Positions 7,787 to 14,192 of a DNA stretch of 26,596 nt are shown in pieces. The stretch lies in the NCBI GenBank assembly GCA_039026915.1, contig JBCCLJ010000084.1, forward strand, positions 1 through 26,596. The letters run 5' to 3'. This DNA comes from JBCCLJ01 sp039026915. GTDB taxonomy: Bacteria > Acidobacteriota > Thermoanaerobaculia > Multivoradales > Multivoraceae. Below the pieces are notes generated by a model, which did not search any database, was not told the origin of the DNA, and saw only the letters and a list, made by a program, of their open reading frames with translations. The position numbers and the translations under genes were made by a program. Position 1 is the stretch's first letter. Each line of letters starts with the position of its first letter.

Positions 7787-8947
7787 ATGAAGCTCGACGG
7801 AATCCGGGTTCTCGACCTCTCTCTCTTCCTCCCCGGCCCGACCGTTACCCAGATGATGGCGGACCACGGCGCCGACGTCGTCAAGATCGAGTCGGTCGGC
7901 GCGGGGGAGCCGACGCGTCACATCGGCCACCGCCGCGACGGCCGCTCGGTCTACTTCGACTGCACGCAGCGCGGAAAACGCAGCGTGACGCTCAATCTCA
8001 AGGACCCCCGCGGCCTCGACCTCTTTCGACGTCTCGCTGCGACGGCAGACGTCGTTCTCGAGAGCTTCCGCCCCGGTGTCGCCAAGAGGCTCGGCGTCGA
8101 CTACTGCGCGGTGCGTGAAGTCCGGCCGGACGTGGTCTACGCGTCGATCTCCGCCTTTGGACAGTCCGGCCCTCTCGAGCAGAACCCGGCGCACGACCTG
8201 GCGGTCGAGGCCTTCGCAGGGCTCCTCTCCTGCAATGCCGACGATCGGGGCAACCCCGTGATCCCCGCGATGCCGGCAGCCGACATGCTCGTCGCTTCGA
8301 TGACGCTGAGCGGAATCGCGATGGCGCTCTTTCGTCGGGCCCAGACCGGGCAGGGGGACTACCTGGACATGGCGATGATGGACTCGGTGTTCGCCTCGAT
8401 GCCCAACAGCATGGGCGCCGCCTTCGCGGAGAAGCGAGCTCCCGAGCCGCGCTGCGAACGCATCTGGGGCGGCGCTGCCATGTACCGGATCTACGAGACG
8501 TCTGACGACAAGCACGTCGTGCTCGGCGGCTCGGAGCTCAAGTTCGCGAAGAACCTGCTCGAGCACTTCGAGCGGCTCGATCTCCTCGACCGGCTCGAGG
8601 CGCCGCCGGGTCCGGAGCAATGGCCGGTGATGGAAGTCTTCGAAGAGATCTTTCGCACCAAGACCCAAGAGGAGTGGGTGCAGGAACTCGGCTCTCTCGA
8701 TCTCTGTTTCGCTCCGGTCAACGATCTGCGCACCGGCCTCGATCTCGAGCAGACGAGGCATCGCGAAATGGTCGTCGAGGACGAGCAGGGCCACGAGCAC
8801 CTCGGCATCCCGATGAAGTTCCGAGACGAGCCGGGCGAGATCCGCTTCGCCTCCCCTGACCTCGGTGAGCACACCGAGGAGCTGCTCGAAGAACTGGGCG
8901 TCCCCGCCGAAGAGGTCGAGGCTCTGCGGGTCGACGGCGTCGTGTGA
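7787..8947 (+). CDS. CaiB/BaiF family (class III) CoA-transferase
   Basis: This is a 386-residue protein of normal length for a single-domain family III CoA-transferase. The start has the family hallmark GIRVLDLSLFLPGPTVTQMMADHGADVVKIE (residues 5-35 in outline). YxSISAFGQSGP (119-129) and HDLAVEAFAGLL (136-147) follow, then AADMLVASM with Asp166 at the position of the catalytic aspartate that carries the acyl anhydride, and TGQGDYLDMAMMD. Members move CoA between carboxylic acids, or racemise alpha-methylacyl-CoA (AMACR). The His136-Asp137 pair resembles the racemase pattern, so a racemase-like role is possible; the substrate is unknown. Cytoplasmic. No Shine-Dalgarno precedes ATG 7787. The gene converges on the minus-strand membrane protein with only six bases between stops. 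Confidence 0.9.
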   Translation: MKLDGIRVLDLSLFLPGPTVTQMMADHGADVVKIESVGAGEPTRHIGHRRDGRSVYFDCTQRGKRSVTLNLKDPRGLDLFRRLAATADVVLESFRPGVAKRLGVDYCAVREVRPDVVYASISAFGQSGPLEQNPAHDLAVEAFAGLLSCNADDRGNPVIPAMPAADMLVASMTLSGIAMALFRRAQTGQGDYLDMAMMDSVFASMPNSMGAAFAEKRAPEPRCERIWGGAAMYRIYETSDDKHVVLGGSELKFAKNLLEHFERLDLLDRLEAPPGPEQWPVMEVFEEIFRTKTQEEWVQELGSLDLCFAPVNDLRTGLDLEQTRHREMVVEDEQGHEHLGIPMKFRDEPGEIRFASPDLGEHTEELLEELGVPAEEVEALRVDGVV

Positions 8948-8953
8948 CGGCTC

Positions 8954-9721
8954 CTAGGCCGCGAGCGCGCCCAGCGCCCCGAACACCAGGAAGACGGCGA
9001 TCGGCGTATAGAGCACGTCGTCAAGCGCGGCGAAGCGCGAGTCTCGGCGCGTCTTGCTGAAGCCGACGTAGCGTCCGTCCCCTGCCGCGCGCAGTGTCAG
9101 AACGGCGGCGCCGACACCGACGAGTGCTCGTGCCGGGACCGCTTCGCGAAACGCCGCGAGGTAGAGCAGCCCCGCGAAGGTTGCGAGCGCTACCGCGACG
9201 GCCAGGGTCATCAGAGCGCCGGGTCGGAAGAGTGGCTCACCGTCCTGCGTTGGGACGGCGTCCGCGAGCCCCCTCCGTCCGCCGAGGGCCCAGTAGACGT
9301 GGAGAGCCGAAAGCAGCGCCAGAAGAGCCATGGCGACGACGACGAGCGTGGGAAGAGCCGGCTGCAGCCAGCCCTGCGCCCGGCCCGCCGCCCCTGCGGC
9401 GAAGAGGAAGAGAGGCCAGGCGATGTGCCAACGAAGAAAGACGACGCCCGCGAGTCCGCTCACCAGCGCGACGAGGGTCAGCACGATGGCGGGTGCGATC
9501 TCCCAGGGAAGCGCCGCCAGCCCGAGCCAGGCGAACGACGTTGCATGCCAGGCGAAGCGCAGCAGCGGGTCCGCCTTGGATCTCGGCATGCGGCCAAGCC
9601 GCCAGTCCGACTGACGAAAGAGAGGCTTCAGAACGAAGCGCTCACCGAGGCCGGAGTGAGCGAGCGCGAGCAGAATCCAGGGGATCGACTGAGCGAAGCG
9701 GAGCGGCAGATCGTCGTTCAT
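8954..9721 (-). CDS. Integral membrane protein with C-terminal DUF3995-like domain
   Basis: This is a 255-residue polytopic membrane protein. The C-terminal half, from about 125, carries the DUF3995 pattern: a helix ending in LHVYWALGGRRGL, then AVPTQDGEPLFRPGAL, two more helices, and a C-terminal RRDSRFAALDDVLYTP segment before the last helix. The N-terminal half (helices near 10-30, 55-75, 76-95 and 97-115) includes LAHSGLGERFVLKPLF and RFAWHATSFAWL and looks like a second membrane unit fused in front. Function is unknown. ATG 9721 was chosen because GGAG lies about eight bases upstream. Longer in-frame starts near 9742 would run into the palindromic operator. The gene is divergent from the TetR gene, with 70 bases between starts, so it is the likely target of that regulator. 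Confidence 0.7.
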   Translation of the reverse strand: MNDDLPLRFAQSIPWILLALAHSGLGERFVLKPLFRQSDWRLGRMPRSKADPLLRFAWHATSFAWLGLAALPWEIAPAIVLTLVALVSGLAGVVFLRWHIAWPLFLFAAGAAGRAQGWLQPALPTLVVVAMALLALLSALHVYWALGGRRGLADAVPTQDGEPLFRPGALMTLAVAVALATFAGLLYLAAFREAVPARALVGVGAAVLTLRAAGDGRYVGFSKTRRDSRFAALDDVLYTPIAVFLVFGALGALAA

Positions 9722-9738
9722 GGGGTCTCCATGGTTGT

Positions 9739-9756
9739 CCATACGCATGCGTATGG
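9739..9756. promoter_or_regulatory. Perfect 18-bp palindrome, probable TetR operator
   Basis: CCATACGCATGCGTATGG is an exact inverted repeat lying between the divergent starts at 9721 (minus) and 9792 (plus). Its length and position are typical of a TetR-family operator that controls both genes. A second right half-site, GGCGTATGG, occurs at 9776-9784 with only partial symmetry on its left side. Confidence 0.75.
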
Positions 9757-9791
9757 TAGCAGATGAACGTACGGTGGCGTATGGTTTGAAG

Positions 9792-10358
9792 ATGCCGAGT
9801 CGGAGGAAGCCGCGCCTGGCGCGCGAGTCGTGGGTAGCCGCGGGAATGAAGGCCCTCGTCGAGCGCGGGGTGCAGGCGGTCTCCGTCGAGCCGCTGGCCA
9901 AAGAGCTCGGGGTCACCAAGGGAAGCTTTTACTGGCACTTCGCGAGTCGCGCCGAGCTCCTCGAAAGCCTGCTCGAGACCTGGGAGCGGGAAGGCACGCT
10001 CAGCATCATCGAGGCGGTCGAGGCCAGGGCTTCGTCGCCGGCCGAACGCCTCGAGCGCCTCGTTCTCGCGACCACGAAGACGACCCCTTACGACGAGCTC
10101 GAGGGTGCGCTGCGCGACTGGGCGCGCACCGATGCGCTCGCCGCCGCGGCCGTCGGTCGCGTCGACCGTCGTCGTCTTCGCTACGTCACCGATCTGCTCG
10201 TCGCCACCGGGCTCGATCGTGCCCGCTCTCGGCGACGTGCCAACATCTTCTACAGGACTCTGATCGGAGAGTTCACCTATCGCTCGACCGGCGGTCGTGC
10301 GCTGTCGCGCCGAGAGCTCGAGGATGTAGTCCACTTTCTTCTGGCGGGTCAGGATTGA
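9792..10358 (+). CDS. TetR/AcrR family transcriptional regulator
   Basis: This is a 188-residue protein. A basic N-terminus (MPSRRKPRLARESW) leads into a TetR helix-turn-helix: helix 1 at about 10-25, then VSVEPLAKELGVTKGSFYWHFASRAELLESLL in outline (30-61), where KGSFYWHF is the recognition helix. The C-terminal ligand-binding half is all-helical (about 75-188) and has no recognisable ligand pocket motif. It probably represses its own gene and the divergent membrane protein through the palindrome at 9739-9756. ATG 9792 is chosen because it begins the canonical basic arm. Upstream in-frame ATGs at 9747 and 9753 fall inside the palindrome, and the Shine-Dalgarno is weak for all of them. The lipoprotein gene begins 21 bases after the stop and may be co-transcribed. 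Confidence 0.88.
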   Translation: MPSRRKPRLARESWVAAGMKALVERGVQAVSVEPLAKELGVTKGSFYWHFASRAELLESLLETWEREGTLSIIEAVEARASSPAERLERLVLATTKTTPYDELEGALRDWARTDALAAAAVGRVDRRRLRYVTDLLVATGLDRARSRRRANIFYRTLIGEFTYRSTGGRALSRRELEDVVHFLLAGQD

Positions 10359-10379
10359 GTCTTTGTGAGGAGGAGAGCC

Positions 10380-11507
10380 ATGCGACCGAGGACCCGAGTA
10401 CGAATCGCGAGCGGCTTCCTCGTCGCAGGCCTGATGGCGTGCGCAGAGCCGTCAGCGCTGCAAGAGGAGTCCTCGGACGGTGGTGATCCCGAGAGGCAGG
10501 TGACCACGGTCGATGCGCCGCTCGCCGAGGATCTGCGCGTCGAACGCCTGCTCGATCGTCCCATCATCGGCCCTGACCTCGACCCCTCGATCGGCGTCAA
10601 CATCCAGGGCCCTTCCCTGATCCGGGTCCCGGACTGGGTCGAGGGTCCGCTCGGGCGGTACTACCTCTACTTCGCCGACCACAAGGGCCGCTACATCCGC
10701 CTGGCCTACGCCGATGAGCTCTTGGGGCCTTGGTCCATCTACGAGCCAGGCGTCCTGCCGATCGAAGAGTCGTACTTCCTGACCGAGCCGCCGGAGGCGA
10801 CCCCGGAGCAGGTCGCTGCCTTCGAGGAGCGTTGGAACGTCAGCCTCTCCCACGATCTCCTGAAGGAAGTCACCACTCCCCACATCGCGTCGCCCGACGT
10901 GCACGTCGACGATGAGGAGCGGCGCATCGTGCTCTACTTCCACGGTCTCGAGGGAGTCGGTGAGCAGGCGACGCGCGTCGCTCTCTCCACCGACGGCCTG
11001 AGCTTCGAGGTACGCCCGGAGCTCCTCGGACGCACCTACCTGCGCGCCTTCCGGCGAGACGGCTTCACGTACGGGCTGGCCATGCCGGGCCAGCTCTATC
11101 GCTCCAGGGATGGCCTCACCGACTTCGAAACGGGGCCTCTGCTCTTCGGGCCCGACATGCGTCACTCGGCGGTGCTGCAGCGAGGCGACGAGCTGCTCGT
11201 CTTCTGGACTCAGGTCGGTGAGGCGCCCGAGCGAATCCTGCTCAGCCGGATCGACCTGACGCCGGACTGGAGCGAGTGGCGAGAAGGTCCGGCCGTCGAG
11301 GTGCTGCGGCCGGAGCAGCCGTGGGAAGGCGCGGAGGCGCCGCTCGAACCTTCGGTCCGCAGCTCGGCCTACGGCACCGTGAACCAGCTGCGAGATCCGG
11401 CGATCTACCAGGAGGAGGGTCGCGTTTTTCTGCTCTACGCCGTGGCGGGTGAGAGCGGCATTGCGATCGCCGAGCTCTTCTTCTCAGACGGCGGCGGTGA
11501 TCTCTGA
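10380..11507 (+). CDS. Lipoprotein with a GH43/32-like five-bladed propeller fold
   Basis: This is a 375-residue protein with a type II signal peptide: basic start, hydrophobic core and a lipobox LMAC with Cys21, so it is probably membrane-anchored in the periplasm. The mature protein shows repeated blade-like motifs of the GH43/GH32/GH68 superfamily: GPSLIRVPDWVEGPLGRYYL with YFADHKGRYIRLAYADELLG, then SPDVHVDDEERRIVLYFHG, ATRVALSTDGLSFE, QLYRSRDGL and RDPAIYQEEGRVFLLYAVAGE. The family's catalytic aspartate in the first blade is not evident (the place is GVNIQGPS). RDPAIY near the end resembles a conserved blade motif. It may bind or cut a glycan, or may be a non-catalytic relative. ATG 10380 is preferred over GTG 10365 because it starts the signal peptide and follows GGAGGAG. 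Confidence 0.7.
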   Translation: MRPRTRVRIASGFLVAGLMACAEPSALQEESSDGGDPERQVTTVDAPLAEDLRVERLLDRPIIGPDLDPSIGVNIQGPSLIRVPDWVEGPLGRYYLYFADHKGRYIRLAYADELLGPWSIYEPGVLPIEESYFLTEPPEATPEQVAAFEERWNVSLSHDLLKEVTTPHIASPDVHVDDEERRIVLYFHGLEGVGEQATRVALSTDGLSFEVRPELLGRTYLRAFRRDGFTYGLAMPGQLYRSRDGLTDFETGPLLFGPDMRHSAVLQRGDELLVFWTQVGEAPERILLSRIDLTPDWSEWREGPAVEVLRPEQPWEGAEAPLEPSVRSSAYGTVNQLRDPAIYQEEGRVFLLYAVAGESGIAIAELFFSDGGGDL

Positions 11508-11635
11508 CCGGCTCCGGGGATTTCTCTGAAACTCGGTCTCGTTCGTCTCTACGTCGAACCTGTGCGGACAAGATCGTCATCTCCTCCCGTCTCGAATCCC
11601 CTCTCCAGATCCATCCGGTCCTCAAGGGAGCTGCC

Positions 11636-14188
11636 ATGAAACCCAAGAGCCTCGACGGTTCACTCTCCTGCGTCCGCTGCTCGAGCCTTCACTCAGCTCT
11701 CGCGTGCCTGGTGCTGGCAACGGGCTTCGGCGCTGTGCCCGGCGCGGCTGCGGAGTCGGCACGAGAGGCGCTCGAGCGTGCCGATGCTCTCGCCAAGGCG
11801 TGGCGCGACGGAGTGCGCGGTGAGCGACTCGAGCACTGGTGGATCGCACCGACCGAGATCATCTTTCGGAGATGGTCTGGCCCCAGCCGTCCTGCGCACC
11901 TGCACTTCGACATCGAGAGCGGGGCGACCACGAGCGCCGTCGACCTTGCCGTCGCGCGCCGCGTGCTCGGACTCTCGGAGGCTGACGAGCTTCGGGTCGA
12001 GGGCTTTGCGCCGGCGGACGACGGCTGGTTCGTCCGGATCAACGGAAGCACGTTCATCGTCGACCGACGAACGCGGCGATTGTCTCCGACGTCTGTGTCG
12101 TTCGATCTGCCATGGAAGATCCCGAAGAGTGGCGGGACGGGATCGCGCAACGCGGGCGGCTCCGTCACCCTCGAGTTCGTCAACGAGCTCGAGGAGGCGG
12201 TCGAGGTGTTCTGGCTCGACTGGGCCGGCGACGAGCACGACTACGGCGTTGTCGAAGCGGGCCAGCGACGTCGGCAGGGAACGGGCGTCGGGCACCTCTG
12301 GAGCGTCCGTCGAGGGGGTCGCGAGCTCGGCCGCTTTCGAGCCGAGTCCGGACGCTGGACGATCATGATCGACGCGGAGACCGAAGCGGCGCCGATGGCT
12401 GTCGATCTCGACGAGGCGCCGACCGACGGTCCACGAGGTGCGACGTCGCCCGATGGGGCGCTGCGTGCTTTCGTGCGCCACGACGATCTCTGGGTGCGGG
12501 ATCTGAGCAGCGGCAAGGAGCGCTGCCTGGATGATCGCGGCACGCCCGGTGAGCCCTTCATCGAGCGCTTTCACTGGTCGCCTGACGGTCGAACTCTTGC
12601 CGCGCTGCGCGAAGTACCGGCGGAGGAGCGCATCGTTCGCTTCATCGAATCCTCGCCGGAGGGCGCGGTACAGCCGCGCGTGCACTCGCTCGACTACAAC
12701 AAGCCCGGGGATCGCATCGCAAAGCCGAGTGTGACTCTGATCGACGTCCCGAGTGACCGACGCGTGGATGTCCCCTCGCAGCTCTTCTCCAATCCCTGGT
12801 CCCTCACTCGTTTCCACTGGACCCGCGACAGTGCCGAACTGCGCTTCCTCTACGACGAGCGTGGACACCAGCGTCGTCGGGTGTTGGGTGTGTCACGCAC
12901 CGGGGAGGTTCGGGTGATTCTCGAAGAGATCGCGGGGACCTTCATCGACTACTCCCAGAAGACCTTCCTTCAGTGGTTTCCGGACGACAGTGCGTTCCTC
13001 TGGATGACGGAGCGTTCGGGCTGGAACCACATCGAGCGGGTCGATGCAGGGAGTGGCGTTCGGACGCGGGTGACGAGCGGAGACTGGCTCGTGCGGTCCG
13101 TCGGCGACGTCGACTTCGAGCGTGGACTCGTGGAGTTCACGGCGATGGGCGTCTACCCAGAGCAGGACCCCTATCACGTGCACTACGGACGCATCGGTCT
13201 CGACGGAGACGATCTCCGCTGGCTGACGCAGGGGGATGGAACGCACGATCTCTACCCGTCGCCGGACGGACGCTTCTGGGTGGACACCTACTCCCGCGTC
13301 GATCTCCCGCCGGTCCACGAGCTGCATCGTGCTGACGATGCGGGTCTCGTTGCCGAGCTCGCTCGCGCCGACGTCTCCGCCCTGCGTGCCGGAGGATGGT
13401 CTCCTCCGGAGCGGTTCTCTGCCCCCGGGCGTGACGGCGTCACTCCGATCTGGGGACTCCTCGTGCGACCCACTTCGTTCGATCGTGCGAAGCGCTACCC
13501 GGTCGTCGAGCTGATCTACGCCGGACCGCACGGCCACCACGTGCCGAAGCAGTTCTCCGTCTGGCTCGGGGCTCGTGCGGTCGCCGAGCTCGGTTTCGTC
13601 GTCGCCCAGATCGACGGCATGGGAACCAATTGGAGAGCCAAGTCGTTTCACGACGTCTCCTGGCAGAACCTCGGCGATGCGGGCTTCCCGGACCGCATCG
13701 CCTGGTGGCGTGCCGCCGCTGCGGTGAACCCGGAGCTCGACCTCGAGCGAGTGGGCATCTACGGTGGCTCGGCAGGCGGCCAGAACGCGATGCGTGCCCT
13801 CATCGCTCACTCCGACTTCTACGATGTCGCGGTCGCCGACTGCGGCAACCACGACAATCGCATGGACAAGATCTGGTGGAACGAGGCGTGGATGGGCTGG
13901 CCGATCGGACCGCACTACGAGGAGTCCTCCAACGTCGAGCAGGCGCATCGCCTCGAAGGCGAGCTTCTACTGATCGTGGGCGAACTGGATCGAAACGTCG
14001 ATCCGGCCTCGACGATGCAGGTCGTCGATGCTCTGATTCGCGCCGACAAGGACTTCGATCTGCTCGTCATGCCCGGAGTGGGGCACGGCGCGGCGGGCCA
14101 CCCCTACGCCCGACGTCGGCAGGCCGAGTTCTTGGTCGAGCACCTGCAGCCTGACGATCCCCGCGAGGCCGCTCGAGATACGCCTTAG
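11636..14188 (+). CDS. Secreted S9 (DPP-IV-like) prolyl peptidase with inserted VHL-beta-like domain
   Basis: This is an 850-residue exported serine peptidase. The signal segment is residues 1 to about 38 (unusually long, ending GAAA). An N-terminal region (about 40-175) is followed by a VHL-beta-like insert (about 175-247), DPP-IV-type propeller blades (about 258-590, with SPDGALRAFV, WSPDGRTLAAL, SPDGRFWVDTYSR) and the alpha/beta-hydrolase domain (about 600-850). The triad is Ser712 in GGSAGG, Asp785 in GELDRNVDP and His817 in GVGHGAAGH. Stretches such as YAGPHGHHVPKQFS, QIDGMGTNWRAKSFHD, NLGDAGFPDRIAWW and CGNHDNRMDKIWWNE mark a subfamily I associate with Planctomycetota and Acidobacteriota. 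It should cleave peptides near proline in the periplasm or outside the cell. ATG 11636 follows AAGGGAG. It converges on the CoA-transferase with a 4-base gap. Confidence 0.9.
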   Translation: MKPKSLDGSLSCVRCSSLHSALACLVLATGFGAVPGAAAESAREALERADALAKAWRDGVRGERLEHWWIAPTEIIFRRWSGPSRPAHLHFDIESGATTSAVDLAVARRVLGLSEADELRVEGFAPADDGWFVRINGSTFIVDRRTRRLSPTSVSFDLPWKIPKSGGTGSRNAGGSVTLEFVNELEEAVEVFWLDWAGDEHDYGVVEAGQRRRQGTGVGHLWSVRRGGRELGRFRAESGRWTIMIDAETEAAPMAVDLDEAPTDGPRGATSPDGALRAFVRHDDLWVRDLSSGKERCLDDRGTPGEPFIERFHWSPDGRTLAALREVPAEERIVRFIESSPEGAVQPRVHSLDYNKPGDRIAKPSVTLIDVPSDRRVDVPSQLFSNPWSLTRFHWTRDSAELRFLYDERGHQRRRVLGVSRTGEVRVILEEIAGTFIDYSQKTFLQWFPDDSAFLWMTERSGWNHIERVDAGSGVRTRVTSGDWLVRSVGDVDFERGLVEFTAMGVYPEQDPYHVHYGRIGLDGDDLRWLTQGDGTHDLYPSPDGRFWVDTYSRVDLPPVHELHRADDAGLVAELARADVSALRAGGWSPPERFSAPGRDGVTPIWGLLVRPTSFDRAKRYPVVELIYAGPHGHHVPKQFSVWLGARAVAELGFVVAQIDGMGTNWRAKSFHDVSWQNLGDAGFPDRIAWWRAAAAVNPELDLERVGIYGGSAGGQNAMRALIAHSDFYDVAVADCGNHDNRMDKIWWNEAWMGWPIGPHYEESSNVEQAHRLEGELLLIVGELDRNVDPASTMQVVDALIRADKDFDLLVMPGVGHGAAGHPYARRRQAEFLVEHLQPDDPREAARDTP
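12158..12376 (+). other. VHL-beta-like domain inside the S9 peptidase
   Basis: Residues about 175-247 of the peptidase read VTLEFVNELEEAVEVFWLDW, then a GDEHDYGVVEAGQ loop and GVGHLWSV. This follows the beta-domain of human VHL (the VIFCNRS, VWLNF, PYPTLPPG and GHLWLF segments). From knowledge of human VHL, the hydroxyproline pocket is Trp88, Tyr98, Ser111, His115 and Trp117. Here Trp193, Tyr203, Thr216, His220 and Trp222 fall at exactly the same spacing (10, 13, 4, 2), with Ser to Thr the only change. Binding of proline- or hydroxyproline-containing substrates is an inference. Confidence 0.75.
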
Positions 14189-14192
14189 CGAC

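Noticed and set aside
7619..8872. Minus-strand open frame of 417 codons opposite the CoA-transferase
   Set aside because: It is antisense to a textbook CaiB/BaiF enzyme and has no recognisable motif.
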